DNA of 64,000 nt. Origin: Albifimbria verrucaria (Eukaryota; Ascomycota; Sordariomycetes; Hypocreales; Stachybotryaceae). The notes below the pieces were generated by a model. That model ran no database searches and was not told the origin of the DNA. It was given only the letters and a program-made list of their open reading frames with translations. Positions 34,724 through 46,697 of the stretch are shown here, piece after piece. The stretch covers positions 930,001-994,000 of the forward strand of contig JAHREC010000016.1 of NCBI GenBank assembly GCA_020081605.1. The letters run 5' to 3'. The translations under genes and the position numbers were made by a program. Every line of letters begins with the position of its first letter. The first letter of the stretch is position 1.

Positions 34724-36235
34724 ATGATCTTTGGTAACCAGCTGCGGTCTTCCAAGACGACCGCTCTCTTCGTGGGAGCGGTTGTCTTCATCGCCATCTT
34801 CGTCGGCCTGGTCTACAACCACCTCGACGCCTTCCAAGATGTGCAGTCCGAGTAAGCCCGCCCTGCCTGCGCGCGCGCAACAAACCTGCTAACTCTCGCC
34901 CGCTCCAGTGTGCAGAAGCCCCCACTGCCATCATCGACGACAGCAACACCATCACTGCCCCTCCCGAGAAGCAGCCTGAGACAGCTCCCGAGGCTCCTGC
35001 CCCGCCCGTCGCTCCCACCAAGCCTGAGGAACCTGCGAAGCCCGAGGAACCCGCAAAGCCCGAAGAGCCTGCTAAGCCTGAAGAACCCGTCAAGTCCGAG
35101 GAACCCGCCAAGCCTCAGGAGACCACCGCTCCCGAGTCTGACGATGACTCCGGCTCCAAGTCCACCCCGCCGCCTCCTACCACCAACGATCCCTCCACCG
35201 TCCCCGACATCCCCATGTCTGACACCCTCAAGTTCTACTTCGACAAGATCGTCAAGTCTAACGTCAAGGTCGACTCGCGCAAGTACAGGGCCTGGGGTGG
35301 CATTGAGTACCGCATCAAGGATGAGCTCCTATCCGCTGGAAGGAGCCCCAGAAGGAGAAGATTTGCATCATTGATCTCGACAACCGACCTTTCAACCGTA
35401 CCGGTGAGGTCTTTGGCTCTGCCAAGATGTCCTGGGACGAGCCCGACAAGGTTCACGGTCTGTCGCTTGGTCTCCTGAACCACTGGGTCTATGGTAAGCC
35501 AAGACAATCCCCGGTCGCAAGCAATGCGCCTGGTTGCTAACCCCTCTTCGCAGCCAAGATTCACGGTTACAAGTACTACTACATCAACATTGACGCCTAC
35601 GAGGACCGTCGCGCCTCATGGAAGAAGCCTCCCGTCATGTCCCAGATCCTCAAGGATCACGAGGCCTGTCTCTACCTGGACTCCGACGCCATCTTCAACC
35701 ACCTCGAGCTGCCCTTTGAGTGGCTCATGAACTACTGGGGCCTGCACCCCAGCAACAACTCCATGGCCCTGGCTTACGACCCTGACTCTGCTAACAACAA
35801 GGACAAGTTTGGCCAGGTTTACCTCAACACCGGTTTCATTGTCGCCCAGAACAACAAGAAGACGTTCGAGATTATGGACGAGTGGGAGAAGTGCCCTGAG
35901 GAGAACGGCAGACACCCCGAATGTGTGATCTTCCGTACTAACGGTCCCGGTCGCCCCACCGACCAGGGCGGTTTCGGTACCTACACCCGTTATGACTACG
36001 CCGAGCACATCCGCAGTCTCCAGTGCACCGAGGCCAACGGCTTCCCGAGAGTCACTCTGGCTGCGACGGCACCTTCATCCGTCACCTGTGGACCGGAAAG
36101 GACAGCTGGATCAAGGCCAACGTCGGCGCGCAAATGCCCGGCCCTTACCTGGCCGAGATCCACCAGCGATACCTGGACGAGAAGAGCTCCTTCTACATGA
36201 CCGAGAAGGAGTTGATGAACCGCGGCCGAGCCTAA
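34724..36235 (+). CDS. Golgi type II GT34-like glycosyltransferase (frame broken)
   Basis: Exon 1 (34724-34851) gives a short cytosolic tail and a signal anchor (TALFVGAVVFIAIFVGLVY). After a 57-bp intron the stem region is a Pro/Glu/Lys repeat (KPEEPA five times in variants). A second intron is 35494-35553. The catalytic part has ICIIDLDNRPFNRT, LGLLNHWVYAKIHGYKYYYI, WKKPPVMSQIL, the DxD-type LYLDSDAIF, and VYLNTGFIVAQNN. This fits a GT-A fold retaining galactosyl- or mannosyltransferase related to GT34 (Gma12/Mnn10), acting on glycans in the Golgi lumen. Sugar and acceptor are not readable. One-base losses near 34918, 35338 and 36047 interrupt it; the corrected protein is about 465 residues and ends ELMNRGRA. 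Confidence 0.72.
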
Positions 36236-37167
36236 AGAAGCATAATATTTTGCTATGCCTCGCTTCCGTTTAAAAAGTAACATTTTTGCTCGGGAACTTG
36301 CGCAGCCTGCACGGCTTTCGGCTCGCGCCTGTACGAATACAGAAAACCCACACATGATTTCTGCCACACTCGTCATTCACCCGACGTTTCTTTTGACTAT
36401 ACATACTTTTTCCCATCACAAAACACGTGCGCGCTACTTAATTGCCCACACCCTGGTGTTTCAGGAAACTCGCATGGGGGTTTGCCGTCGTTGGTTTTGG
36501 TTCGAACATCGCATCTGAGCGAGCGGAGTCACTTTCACACAGCCGTTACTGAGCTGGGCGTCTGATTTTTATGACAGATCGGAAATGGGGAGAGAACATC
36601 TATCGACGTGGAAAACTATAAAGCTCGGGGCTTCACGGAGAAGGGGGTCACTGAGGAAAACTCATTTGTATCTGTATATATATTTGGGGTCATCTGGAGT
36701 ACAGCAATGACATGAAGACAATTTTCGCATACAATATCTCCTGGATAACGTGTTGAAGTGCTTGTTTTTCTCAGTAATGTTCTTGCGAGGTCGCTGCAAC
36801 GGCTTGACTGTGACTTGAGATGTCGCGACTAAACACCAGACAGTCCCTTACATTTAGTCCAGTATGTCGGACGATACATTCACTTGGGGAAAGATGCATG
36901 TTTAAACAAAAGAACTTGATGTGTCTATCTCGGTCTATGGACTGTACAGTGCATTCCAGGTATAATTATTAACTCTTTCCAGGGGTCCCAACTGAATTCC
37001 CTTGTATATAATAATTCGTAAAGAAATCGTTCATCGTTTCCAAATCACAACGCTGAACCCAACATCTAAACCAGGCGCTTTCCAAATTGCAACTTGCTCT
37101 CGCTTTAAGCGGCTCCCAAACACCATGTAGTATTTAACAACACAAGACAGCATGGATCGGTGATTCT
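36236..37167. other. Convergent intergenic stretch
   Basis: Between the glycosyltransferase and the small Cys gene on the other strand. Nothing recognised. Confidence 0.5.
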
Positions 37168-37643
37168 TTAATGGCACCATCTCGTCCGTGGGCCATCGAC
37201 CTGTACTTCGGCGCAGCCTGCCCACGCATTCGGCGGGAGGCTATAGCGGTTCCTGTTGGCTGTGCAGGCGTTTCTCGAGACGGTAGTGCGGACATCGCTT
37301 GCGCCGAGGAGGTTGGTAAGGGTGGTGGTGCTGTCACGGCGGCTGTCGCTATAGCCGATGACGTCGACACTGCTTCGGCCCATGTAGCCGTGGCGGTAGT
37401 TGTAGGATGGGGCTGGTGGTGGAGGGCTCGGCGTTTGGAGACGCAGGCACAGTTTGCGCAGAGTTCGTCGACGTGAGTCTGGTCCGGGCCACGGTCGTAA
37501 CGTGATGAGCGGCAGCTCAGGCCGTTGCGGTGGATGCGCCAAGGGTTGACGGAGCCGTTCCAGCAGGGGACTCGGGTGGTGCTGCGGCGGAAGAGGGTGC
37601 GGCACTCCGGGCAGGTGTTCTTGGTGATATACGAGAGACACAT
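37168..37643 (-). CDS. Small Cys-containing protein, function unknown
   Basis: The likely start is MCLSYITKNTCPECRTLF at 37643. Cysteines are arranged as C-PEC..C near the N-terminus and ELCANCACVSKRR near residue 55, a CxxC pair pattern seen in small fungal proteins of unknown role and compatible with a zinc site. Past about 37430 two frames are open. One is a low-complexity Ala/Thr/Pro run ending at 37134; the other (YMGRSSVDVIGYSDSRRD..., ending at 37168) has more normal composition. I prefer the second, with one lost base near 37420. No signal peptide is seen, so it should be cytosolic or nuclear. Confidence 0.45.
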
Positions 37644-39144
37644 ATTTGGCGGTTGTTTGGTTTGGAGATGGAGGATGGTGGAGATGGATATTTGGTTTGG
37701 AGGAGGGTGTTGTATATATAGGATGTTTCGTTTGAGAACAGATATGTATGTATGGTATGCCAAACTTTGGTAGTGAGACAGGAGAAGAGTGTGGATAAGG
37801 GAGGAGTATGTTGGAGAAGCCAAGAGGTATGATTTATACAGACTCGGGCTTTGGCGGAGGACGTCTTTGATATACGTCAGGCACTTGATGGACCACTAGC
37901 ATGCGGGGACAAGAAACGGTCTGTGTGGGAATATGGATTTAAGGCGAGCAGCCAAAGGTTAATATATGGGCATTCCATTTGAAGCGACGGGCCTGCTCCC
38001 GAGACGCAGGCAGAGTAAAGGGGGCGGGTGGCATGGCTGGTTGGTATTCCGAAATGCGAGGCTTGCGTCGCTGGGCAGCATCGATTGGGTTTGTTCAGCC
38101 ATTTTGGCGCGATGAGGTGGCCGTCTGATGCAAGGAGCATGCCTGGTCCTGCTGATCAAGGGGTCATTTAGGGCCGTGTTTGTTTAGCCTGGGGCCGGAA
38201 CCACCCAGAGGCTTCAGCCGCGACAAGGCACGGAGGCCTACCCATTGGTGGGAAAACTCGACGATGGCAGTTGAGCTGGTTGCAATTAATTCTTCCGTCT
38301 CTGGCGGGTTGCCCTTCTGGCATGCACCTCGTGTAACTATCGACGACAAACCGCCGCTCTGCGTCTCTGGAAGCCGTCAACAGATTGCGCAGGCGAGCGA
38401 GCTCGGCTGTTGGGCAGGACGGAAACCCGATGCCCCGGACTAGGGACCTGGGTCGGACGATCCCCAAGTGGGCCGGCCACTTTTGCTGGTGAACCTGTCA
38501 TTGCTGATCGCCTCACTAATTCGTGTTCCCACGACCTTGGCAACTAGCGTCGAGTCCCAAGGGTCCGTCCGAGCCAAAGCCCCGTTTCAGGCTTTGTCGT
38601 CGGCCTATGCCTTCTTATGCCGATGGACGAAATCCGAGCATTTCTCCTTGGGCTATAGCCGACCATGGCCTGACGCCCGCGACCCTGCCATGTCGTACGT
38701 CGGTGGCTGCCCAAAGTGGGAACCTTGGTATTACTGTACGCTTAACAATTTTATTATGACTTTTTTAATTTCACGATGCCTTGGCCAAGGGAGTTTAATG
38801 AACAGGAGGCAGGATTGTCGATGTGCGAAGAATTGCGGCGCCGGGTTGTATATACGGGAGTCGGAAGACCCCAACAGGATCGTCCCTGCAGAGTCCTGCA
38901 GGAACACGGGCCAGGAATAGCTGGTCTTGTCAACGGCCCTTCATGCACGGCCCAAGATGTGTTGCATGCAAAATGCCTGACATGTCGTTCATGCGCTGTC
39001 TGCATAAGCGGTCGCGCGTTACGCGGCTGGGCACTTTGGGTGCATAATGTTGGATGGAAGCATAAATCGATCAACGCTGGTGGATTGGGACAACGTGCCT
39101 GACGGGCATAGAGACCCGATGAACCATGATCCCTCGCTGCGGCC
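37644..39144. other. Intergenic stretch
   Basis: About 1.5 kb. ORFs of 60-150 codons overlap on both strands. The longest (38468-38920, plus) starts with a signal-like segment but has no other support. Confidence 0.45.
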
Positions 39145-40188
39145 TTATGCCTGATGGACCGCCTCCTTGTCGGCCCAAACAACGATGTTGGCCGGCAGGT
39201 CCTGCATCTCCTTGAAGAAGGCGGCAATCTCGCCGTCGCTGTAGCGCATGCTGAAGTGCGTCAGCACAAACGTTGTGCGCGGGTACCGCCGCACCACCGG
39301 CTCCAGATCCTTCCATGTTGTGTGCTTCGTCTTGACGGCCTGCGCATCGTGCTCCTCCCACAGGAAGCTGCACTCCGTGATGACCACGGGAATGCCCTGC
39401 TCCAGCCACGCCGGGCCAGCGGCCAGCGTCGCCGCCGTCGTGTCGCCCAAGAAGGCGAAGATCGGGGTGACGTGCGGCGCGGTCAGCTCCGTGCCGGCCT
39501 CGCGCAAGGCCTTGAGTTCGGGACCGGGGAGGGATTTGTACTCGGGGCGGAGGCGGTGCGAAGTGGTGGTGAAGACGTAGCCGAGGCACGGCACGGTGTG
39601 GTCGCAGTTGAAAGCCGTGGCCGTGATGTTCTTTGCCTTCTTTAGGTCCACGACATCCCCGTCTTTCAAGCCATACGTAGCGTGAGTGTTGAGCCAGGCC
39701 AGCTCTGCAGCGCTTCGCTTCCCATCGTCGTTTACTGACACGATCTCCTCGCCCGCCTTCATATACCCTTGCTTCTCAGCATCGTCGACGCCCAATAAGC
39801 CGCCCTTGTTAAGGATGGACTTGGCCAAGATGTAGTCATTCAGCACCCCTTTGACCTCCTCGGGGCAGTAGATATCTGGAGGATCATCACGCTTGACAAA
39901 CGCCGGCGTCAGCAGCGTGTGATCACTGTGGCCGTGAGTGAGGAAGATGTGCTTCGGCCGCGCGTTGTTGACGACCAGCCCGGCGTCCAGCAGAAGATTG
40001 AGCTGGGGATAACAAAGACGTGTGCCACGCCGCCCGTGAGCGTCCCGTGAGGACATACTGATGATACGGCTTGGGAAGCGCCATTCGAGGACTTCTGAGC
40101 GCGGAGACTGTGGGAGCGGCGTCGCAAACGACGCGGTGCCCTGGGTTGCCATGGCGGTGTATGATCTATGATGCTGATGCGGAGTCAC
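39145..40188 (-). CDS. tRNase Z-like metallo-beta-lactamase fold hydrolase
   Basis: An intact 347-residue, intronless ORF. The start may be the second Met (MATQGTASF, residue 13). The zinc motif HGHSDH appears in IFLTHGHSDHTLL (about 83-95). Later ligands are the His of FNCDHTVPCLGYVF, the Asp of FAFLGDTTAATL and the His of FVLTHFSMRY. The THFSMRY ending recalls the C-terminal motif of RNase Z, the endonuclease that trims tRNA 3' trailers, but overall length and order make a generic hydrolase possible. No targeting signal is clear. It is expected to bind two zinc ions; substrate is inference only. Confidence 0.72.
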   Translation of the reverse strand: MTPHQHHRSYTAMATQGTASFATPLPQSPRSEVLEWRFPSRIISMSSRDAHGRRGTRLCYPQLNLLLDAGLVVNNARPKHIFLTHGHSDHTLLTPAFVKRDDPPDIYCPEEVKGVLNDYILAKSILNKGGLLGVDDAEKQGYMKAGEEIVSVNDDGKRSAAELAWLNTHATYGLKDGDVVDLKKAKNITATAFNCDHTVPCLGYVFTTTSHRLRPEYKSLPGPELKALREAGTELTAPHVTPIFAFLGDTTAATLAAGPAWLEQGIPVVITECSFLWEEHDAQAVKTKHTTWKDLEPVVRRYPRTTFVLTHFSMRYSDGEIAAFFKEMQDLPANIVVWADKEAVHQA

Positions 40189-43186
40189 AGAGATAGCTGC
40201 AACAGGGTGGCAAGCTTAGTCGTTAGTGTGTCAGCCAAGATTTAGCTTGTGCAGGTGTGTCGAATTTGAGAGACGTATGAAGCTCTCATCTGTGATTCAT
40301 ATCCTGGGCCTGTGGCGTCTTGATGGAAGAGTCATTTTGCTAGTGCGACTCTGTTTGCTGGCCAGTGTTGATGACAGAGCGGCTCCACACCTTACATCAA
40401 CTACCTCAGGATCAACATTGTTGGAATACTGCACAACCACGCCAAAAGATCATGAGGTACTTTTTCTTCTTTGCAAATGAATATGATTTGGTTTTCTTGG
40501 TTAGTTCCTTTGAATGTCCGTGGTTCTGTGAATTATTTCTAATTATTCACGGTGTATTACTCGATGTAGCTCTCAGTGAGTCATCTGTCGCTCCCTTGGA
40601 GATATCTCTGGGGTTAACCAATCTCAGATATCTTTGCATAGGTTCATTCCCATTAGTAATTCCAATGTATTATTTCAATCGTCTTGGTAAACGTATGAAT
40701 TTGAAGAGCAAGCAATGGGTGGAGACGAAAATGCTTTACTATATGTCCCACGATAGGCAATACAGATCACAATGAGATTCAAAAGTCAGTGCACAGATTT
40801 CCCATCAATAAAAAGCAAGAAAAAACTTGGCTTAATCTTCATGTACATTAACTGAAAGAAACAAGCGCATAATAGGTCCACTCAACGAGAGTTTCTAATG
40901 AATACCCATATTCAAGAGTACTACACTGACGTCAAGTCATACGCTTGTCGAGGAAATCCTAGTCAAATACTCACAGTTAGCATGTATTCTTCCCATTATG
41001 AAAAACTATCGACCCATTAACACATTCCCTATCAGTACGGCGAAACCAATGCCATTCAATTGTCTACATGCGCTTCAGAACGGCGAGTGAATGTTGGTAT
41101 CATCACAAGGATTTGCATCGGAACTAGACCTCCAAATTAAAATCACTTACCCAGCAAAGATATATTCAGATAACATCTCGGATTTTCCCTTATTCCTCAA
41201 CTGGAAAAGGTGCAGGCACTGGCCTCAGCTCAGCGAGTCTTGCGACAAGCTGCTATTTGTATTTTCAACGGTCTGCTCAAAATCTTTTCGACAATGTTCT
41301 CTCCGCACAATCCGAACCCCTTGGATGAGTCACGCCGTAATACTTAGCATTTTAGAACATTCGCTTTGTTCCTGACAGGACTGTGAAAAAATCGCGATTG
41401 GACGATTTGGCCTTGGGTGAGTCACATCGTATCACGTATGCGTGGGATGTTACCCAAACAGGAACACCGACCAGGTCAAGACGCATGCTGAAGGTAGTGT
41501 TCATTTTGATTGCCTCCTCATATCTTACCAAAGACAGTTTTTAATGGTCGTTGCTCAGGGCCAAGTCTTGACTCCTTCGTTCTGGATGCCTCTTGGCGCA
41601 AGCCACTCTTCCGACATGCCTCAAAGGGACATGATCGGATGAGCGGCTTGTATTTATTGCATAATTCAAGCCCCTGATGTGTCGCAGCACTACTAATTAA
41701 ATGTTCTCATATCTAACATAGCTTCCATTTAGATATCCTATGTGATTGTTATATGACACCCTTTCTTCTATGACACTCTTTCTTCTATCGTTTGGATTAG
41801 AAGGCATGTACAAGATGTCAATACATCTGAGTCTATCTCCCAGGGTGCACGAGGTTCCAGAGTAAGGGGTCTACTGAGAATTTGGCCAAATGGAATTGAA
41901 GATGGGGATAATGTAGCCCCATATCTATTAATTAGTTAGTAATAAAAGTCTTGGCATGATCTCTCACTTGGAATAAGTGGTGACAAAAGGATGATACCGC
42001 AAAGCAGCCAGGGTGCGATACCAGCCTTCGTTGTCTCTCTTTTCACCTTAGCTTTATCTGTCTTCCCTGACAGTCGAAGTTCATCGCATACTAAGGTGAT
42101 TAAATAGTATATTTATGTGTCATTAACAAATATCCGCTTTTTGGGGTATTAACCATGAACAATGTGGGTTGTTGAGTACGAGGCATCATCTTTTCTGTCA
42201 TGCATTTCGTAAAGCTACACTACTATACTCTCACCTAAGATTGTTTACCGTTGCTTTATGCATCAACATGTTCATGAAAATGTTTTGGCAATATTGGTCA
42301 CCCTGCTTGTGTTTTCGCCCCTAAAAGAAGTATCGTTAAGGTTTCAGTTCTTCATCTAATCCGTGCATGATCTTCGTTCTTGTCTAAGCCATAATAAAAT
42401 TCCAGGAGCTCCGCATGTTATCCATGAACGAAACACGAGTGTTTTCGAAGTCCGTATATTCGCCTTGGGCGTATGTTCTGCTTGTTCAACTCCTAAAGAA
42501 ACCATAAAAACCATCAGTACTGACTTTGACAAAGCGCCAGAACATACTAGAAGATTACCAACCCAAAGTGTCACGAATAGCTAGTGCCGGGGTCTTTAAA
42601 ATGCCCAGGGCACTATGGACAGAGTCCGGGGATATTATTCAATCACAACGGATCGGAAGCCTCGGTGTGGAGCAGCAACACATTTAGCGTCTTCACTCAC
42701 CACATTCTCGCAGCTCCTGAAGCTTGTTTTTTCCTTGCTGTTGGCACCGGATTTAACTATTTTCAAGTCAAATAGTTATTAAACTTTTAGCACACGGAGA
42801 AAACCTGGAGTTACAGGCTGTCTCGCTATAACTTGTGGCAAGCAGCTCAATAATTGTAGTCTTTCGAACAGAGAGCCGTGGCATTGCTCTTGACTAATTA
42901 CAAGCCCATGAATTTGAGACCCGCAACGGGGCAAGCCGAGGGATGATGTCACACGAGTCATGGGGGTAGCCGAGTTTTGAATGCGTGGCCAGTTTGAGAA
43001 GTTTTCAATGCCGTTGAGGTGATTATAATTAGAGCAGATGAACCGCATGCATTCGCTACCGGGTTCATACATACCCACCATATCTCACAACTCTTAAAGT
43101 AAGCCGTCTAATACTTAAGATCAGATAAGAACCGATCTGACAGTTTGCCAAGCCCCACAAACAAACCACTACAAACACCAGCCACG
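40189..43186. other. Gene-poor AT-rich stretch
   Basis: About 3 kb without a supportable gene. ORFs such as 40365-40775 are Phe/Leu-rich noise. A 17-bp direct repeat lies at 41753-41786. No transposase, reverse transcriptase or long terminal repeat is visible. Confidence 0.5.
41753..41786 (+). repeat. 17-bp tandem direct repeat
   Basis: ATGACACCCTTTCTTCT is followed at once by ATGACACTCTTTCTTCT, with one mismatch. Confidence 0.8.
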
Positions 43187-43515
43187 ATGTCTTTCAGCAC
43201 TACCATTCTTTACCCCAAGCTCGAGGAGGGCCAGTTTTTCAACCTGGACTACTACCTTTCGGAGCACATGAACAAAGTCAAGGCTGCTTGGGAGTCCCAT
43301 GGCCTCAAGAGCTGGAAGGTGCTTAAGTTCAGCCCCGAGCAGGATGGAACCCCGGCTCCTTACCACGTGGGCGCTCTCCTTATCTGGGAGAGTGCCGAGG
43401 CCGCTAAGGCGGCTTTTGGCGCCCCGGAACGAAGGGTGTCGTTGAAGATGTTGCCAACTTTACCAACACCAAGTCGATCAGGTTGAACGGTTCGGTTGAG
43501 GCAAGCTCGGCTTAA
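43187..43515 (+). CDS. EthD-domain (dimeric alpha-beta barrel) protein
   Basis: Starts at ATG 43187 (MSFSTTILYP). It has the EthD pattern: FNLDYYLSEHMNKVKAAW, then GLKSWKVLKFS and PYHVGALLIWES. A lost C in the CCCC run near 43424 diverts the frame. With it restored the product ends in VANFTNTKSIRLNGSVE and stops at 43513-43515, giving about 109 residues, normal for the family. Such small ferredoxin-like proteins form dimers and are found as decarboxylases, cyclases or accessory proteins in secondary metabolism and pollutant breakdown. The substrate is unknown. The nearest neighbour is a catalase 600 bp downstream on the same strand. Confidence 0.8.
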
Positions 43516-44123
43516 ATTATAGCGATAGACACAGCGAATTAATGAATGATCAATTAATTTATTCAGCGTTGTCTGTGCTGTTTGTAAAGGCAATTCCATT
43601 TGTGATTATTTATAAGCTATCCCTCTATTGTAGCTTCTAGGAAGCAGTGATTAGGAAAACTAAATTTCCTATGACACTTCGAAAGAACGAATAAGAATCC
43701 TTGACGAGTGGGTGGCCGTTTAATTCGGCAACGGCTTTGCTGGAATTCTACCCATGTAATTCGCTAGTAGTCGTGCCGATAGACCCATTTAGAAGTGTCA
43801 AACAATGACAGCCCACGTCACTAACCTCAAGGGATCAGTAAGATGCATGTGTGGATTCGCATTTGAGATACGGCACTTTGGAAATAACTCAATCAATATA
43901 ATTTCCAATCTCTGTTATCCTATTCATTGAAGTGTCTCCACTGCTCGAGTTGTAGCAACAATGACGACACCATTCTCGGTCGATAATGAGCAAGTGATCG
44001 AAACTGAACATATGGATGACCTCACCATTCACCCACTGCGATCAAAATATGCTGTGCATATATAAAACGCATGTCAACTTTGATTATAATTCTCTTTGAA
44101 AGTGTAACATCAATATCTGCAAT
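43516..44123. other. Intergenic stretch before catalase
   Basis: About 600 bp. The right end has a TATA box at 44059. No other signal recognised. Confidence 0.5.
44059..44067 (+). promoter_or_regulatory. TATA box of the catalase gene
   Basis: TATATAAAA lies 57 bp before the ATG of the first, nine-base exon. Confidence 0.4.
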
Positions 44124-45902
44124 ATGTCTCAGGTATGTAGGCCACGTTCTGGCATCGTCAGCGACCAAACTTTAGATTGATGCGAACATGGAGACTAACC
44201 CCATATAGTCAACGGAACCGCCTGTTTACACGCTCGCAGAGGGCAGACCCGTCCAGGATCCGACCTCTTCGGTCGTCCTGCGGGGACCCCAAGTGAAGGG
44301 CGGCGGCTTGGCTCTGTTGGAAGATACCCAGCTCATCGAGACTCTCGCTCATTTCCCGCGAGAGCGTATCCCTGAACAGTAGGCTATCTATAGTAATTCT
44401 CTCAAAGCATAGATTAATTAACAATATTCATAGAGTTGTTCACGCGAAAGCAGCCGGTGCATGGGGCGAGTTCGAGTGTACTCATGATATCACCGACTGG
44501 TGCTCTGCTGCCATGTTCAGCAAGGTTGGCAAGAAGACTGAAGTGCTTGCCCGTCTATCCACCGTTGCTGGCGAGAAGGGATCCTCTGACACACTTCGTG
44601 ATATTCGAGGCTTTGCCCTAAAGTTCAAGACCGAGGAAGGAAACTGGGATTTTGTTGGCAATGACTTGCCTGTCTTCTTCATCCGGGATCCGGCCAAGTT
44701 CCCTTCCCTGAACAGATCCCACAAGCGCCATCCTCAGACTGCTGTTGCCGACTCGAGCATGTTCTGGGACTTCCACAACCACAACCAAGAAGGCGCTCAC
44801 TGTCTGATGCAACTGTTTGGACCACGTGGCGTGCCCGAGTCACTTCGCCACGTCAACGGCTTCGGAAACCATACCTTCAAGTTCGGAAAGCCTGAGGACG
44901 GCTCCTTCAAATATGTCAAGATCCACTTCAAGCCTACCGACGGTATCAAGACCCTCTCCGCTGAAGATGCGGTTCGCCTCGCTGGCGAGGAACCCGACTA
45001 CCACGTCAAGGACATGTACAATGCAATTGAGCGCGGCGACTACCCTACTTGGACCATGATGTTGCAGGTCATGGACCCCAAGGATGCTGAAAACTACAGA
45101 TGGAACATTTTCGACATCACCAAGATCTGGCCGCACAAGGATTACCCGCTGATCCCTGTTGGCAAGTTGACGCTGAACAGAAATCCTGAGAACCACTTCC
45201 AGGATATTGAGCAAGCTGCCTTCTCACCCTCGACCATGATTCCCGGTATTGGTCCCTCCGCAGACATTATGTTGCATGCTCGCATGTTCAGTTACCCCGA
45301 CGCCGCACGATACCGAGTCGGACCCAACTATCAGCAGCTTCCATGCAACAGGCCACTCAGCGTATACTCTCCCTACCAACGTGACGGTCCCATGCGTCTC
45401 GATGGCAACTACGGATCGGATCCGGATTATGGTAAGTTAGGGTTCTTCGCGACTATCCCCAGCACATATGAAAGCATTATATTGACTTGATGGTAGTCCG
45501 ATCATCATTCCGTAAAATCAGGAGCGGCCCTGGGGACGTGGCCCATGACCAGTGGGTCGGTCAAGTTCACGCCTTCTCATCGGAAGTCACGGAAGAAGAC
45601 TGGGAGCAGCCCTGTATGCTGTGGAAGATCTTCAAGGAGAACGGCGACGATGAGAAGTTCATTGAGAACGTTGCCGCCCATCTGAACAAAGCTTTGCCCG
45701 AAGTTCAGAAGGACACAATCAGTAAGCCACCTTATTAAGCTTTTTGTGAAAATGAAGCAAGCTAATTATCTCTAGAAATGTGGGGCAGGTCGATGAGGAG
45801 ATCACCAAGCGCCTGGATGAGGCCCTGGGCAAGCTGGGAGAGAACGTGGACCACAAGAAGGCGCCGCCGTCTCAGACAGCACTGGCTCGCAACAGAAAGT
45901 AG
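44124..45902 (+). CDS. Haem catalase (small-subunit type)
   Basis: Five exons. Exon 1 is only nine coding bases (MSQ, 44124-44132), then introns 44133-44208, 44379-44433, 45432-45496 and 45722-45775. The splices join LAHFPRERIPE to VVHAKAAGAWG, which holds the distal catalytic His. The catalytic Asn lies in NWDFVGNDLPVFFIRDP (the family usually has GNN, here GND). The proximal haem-ligand Tyr is in RMFSYPDAARYR. The enzyme dismutates hydrogen peroxide. About 509 residues is typical of clade-3 catalases. No peroxisomal SKL is present; the end is ALARNRK, so cytosolic location is likely. Only the last exon needs a base (one lost A after 45775, AAATG to AAAATG) to read VGQVDEEITKRLDEALG. Confidence 0.95.
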
Positions 45903-46615
45903 AAAGATAAATAACCACATATAATACATAACTACTCAGCGTATTAAACTTGAACAAGCGTAAATCGTTGCAAGCTGTGCTGTATGTACGAGCTACCCTA
46001 AATCATGGTTCCCAAAACAAGAAAGAAAAAGAGCTTCGAGGGATTGAGTTGTATGTGACATGGAAGTAGCAATACTGCCTCAGACCAACTCTATTGATAG
46101 CTCAAAATTTTAACTATCAATTGCAAGTTTTTTTCCTATATCAAGAGGGACGTGTTTGAGTTAATTCTCTTCATGGTACGGATGGATGTACTGAGAAAGC
46201 TATGGACGAGGTGTAAAGCTATGAGGGTCAAGTCGTCTACTTGTCCTGCACGTAGAACAGCAAAAAGGCCTTAATTCAATCGGAAAGGAATCCACATTTT
46301 GACCAATCATCTGCACAGTGCTTTGTCTGTCCAAATCGAGATCAGTTGTCTCAAGGTAAAAACTTGCCACAGCCAGGGCGTCCGGCCATCGCCATCATGG
46401 CGGTGAGAGTCGAGACTCGAGTTAGGCCAGTCAATTGGAGCTTAGCACCCATGTCAAAAAAATTGATCACAGTCAGCTGCGTCAGCCACGCAGACAGGGT
46501 TACATCCATCCCACGGACGTGGGAGGTGGGTGTGACACAACAGGGGACAAAAAAAGAATAGAACCCGACCCATCTTGAATCGTATCGATCGCAACCGAAG
46601 TTGCTGTATAGGAAT
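45903..46615. other. Intergenic stretch
   Basis: About 700 bp between catalase and the tRNA gene. Nothing recognised. Confidence 0.5.
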
Positions 46616-46697
46616 AGCCCGATGCGGGGTCGAACCCGCAACCTTGAGATGGTGAACTCTTAAGAGTCTCACGCTCTACCGATTGAGCTAACCGGGC
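46616..46697 (-). tRNA. tRNA-Lys(CUU) with a 10-base intron
   Basis: The minus strand folds as a tRNA: acceptor GCCCGGT/ATCGGGC, D arm GCTC..GAGC, anticodon stem TGAGA/TCTCA with loop CTCTTAA (anticodon CTT, lysine), discriminator T. A short insert (gagttcacca) follows the anticodon at the usual intron place, one base 3' to it. The T arm reads GCGGG, TTCGAC, CCCGC and so has a six-base loop in place of the near-universal seven. One C in the run of C is probably missing from the assembly. Confidence 0.93.

Noticed and set aside
38468..38920. 150-codon plus-strand ORF with a signal-like N-terminus
   Set aside because: Opposite-strand ORFs of similar length overlap it, the rest has no domain or Cys pattern, and no promoter signal is clear.
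40365..40775. 136-codon Phe-rich ORF in a gene-poor stretch
   Set aside because: Composition follows AT-rich DNA and no conserved feature is visible.
40189..43186. Transposon remnant in the gene-poor stretch
   Set aside because: No terminal repeats, transposase or reverse-transcriptase motifs could be seen.
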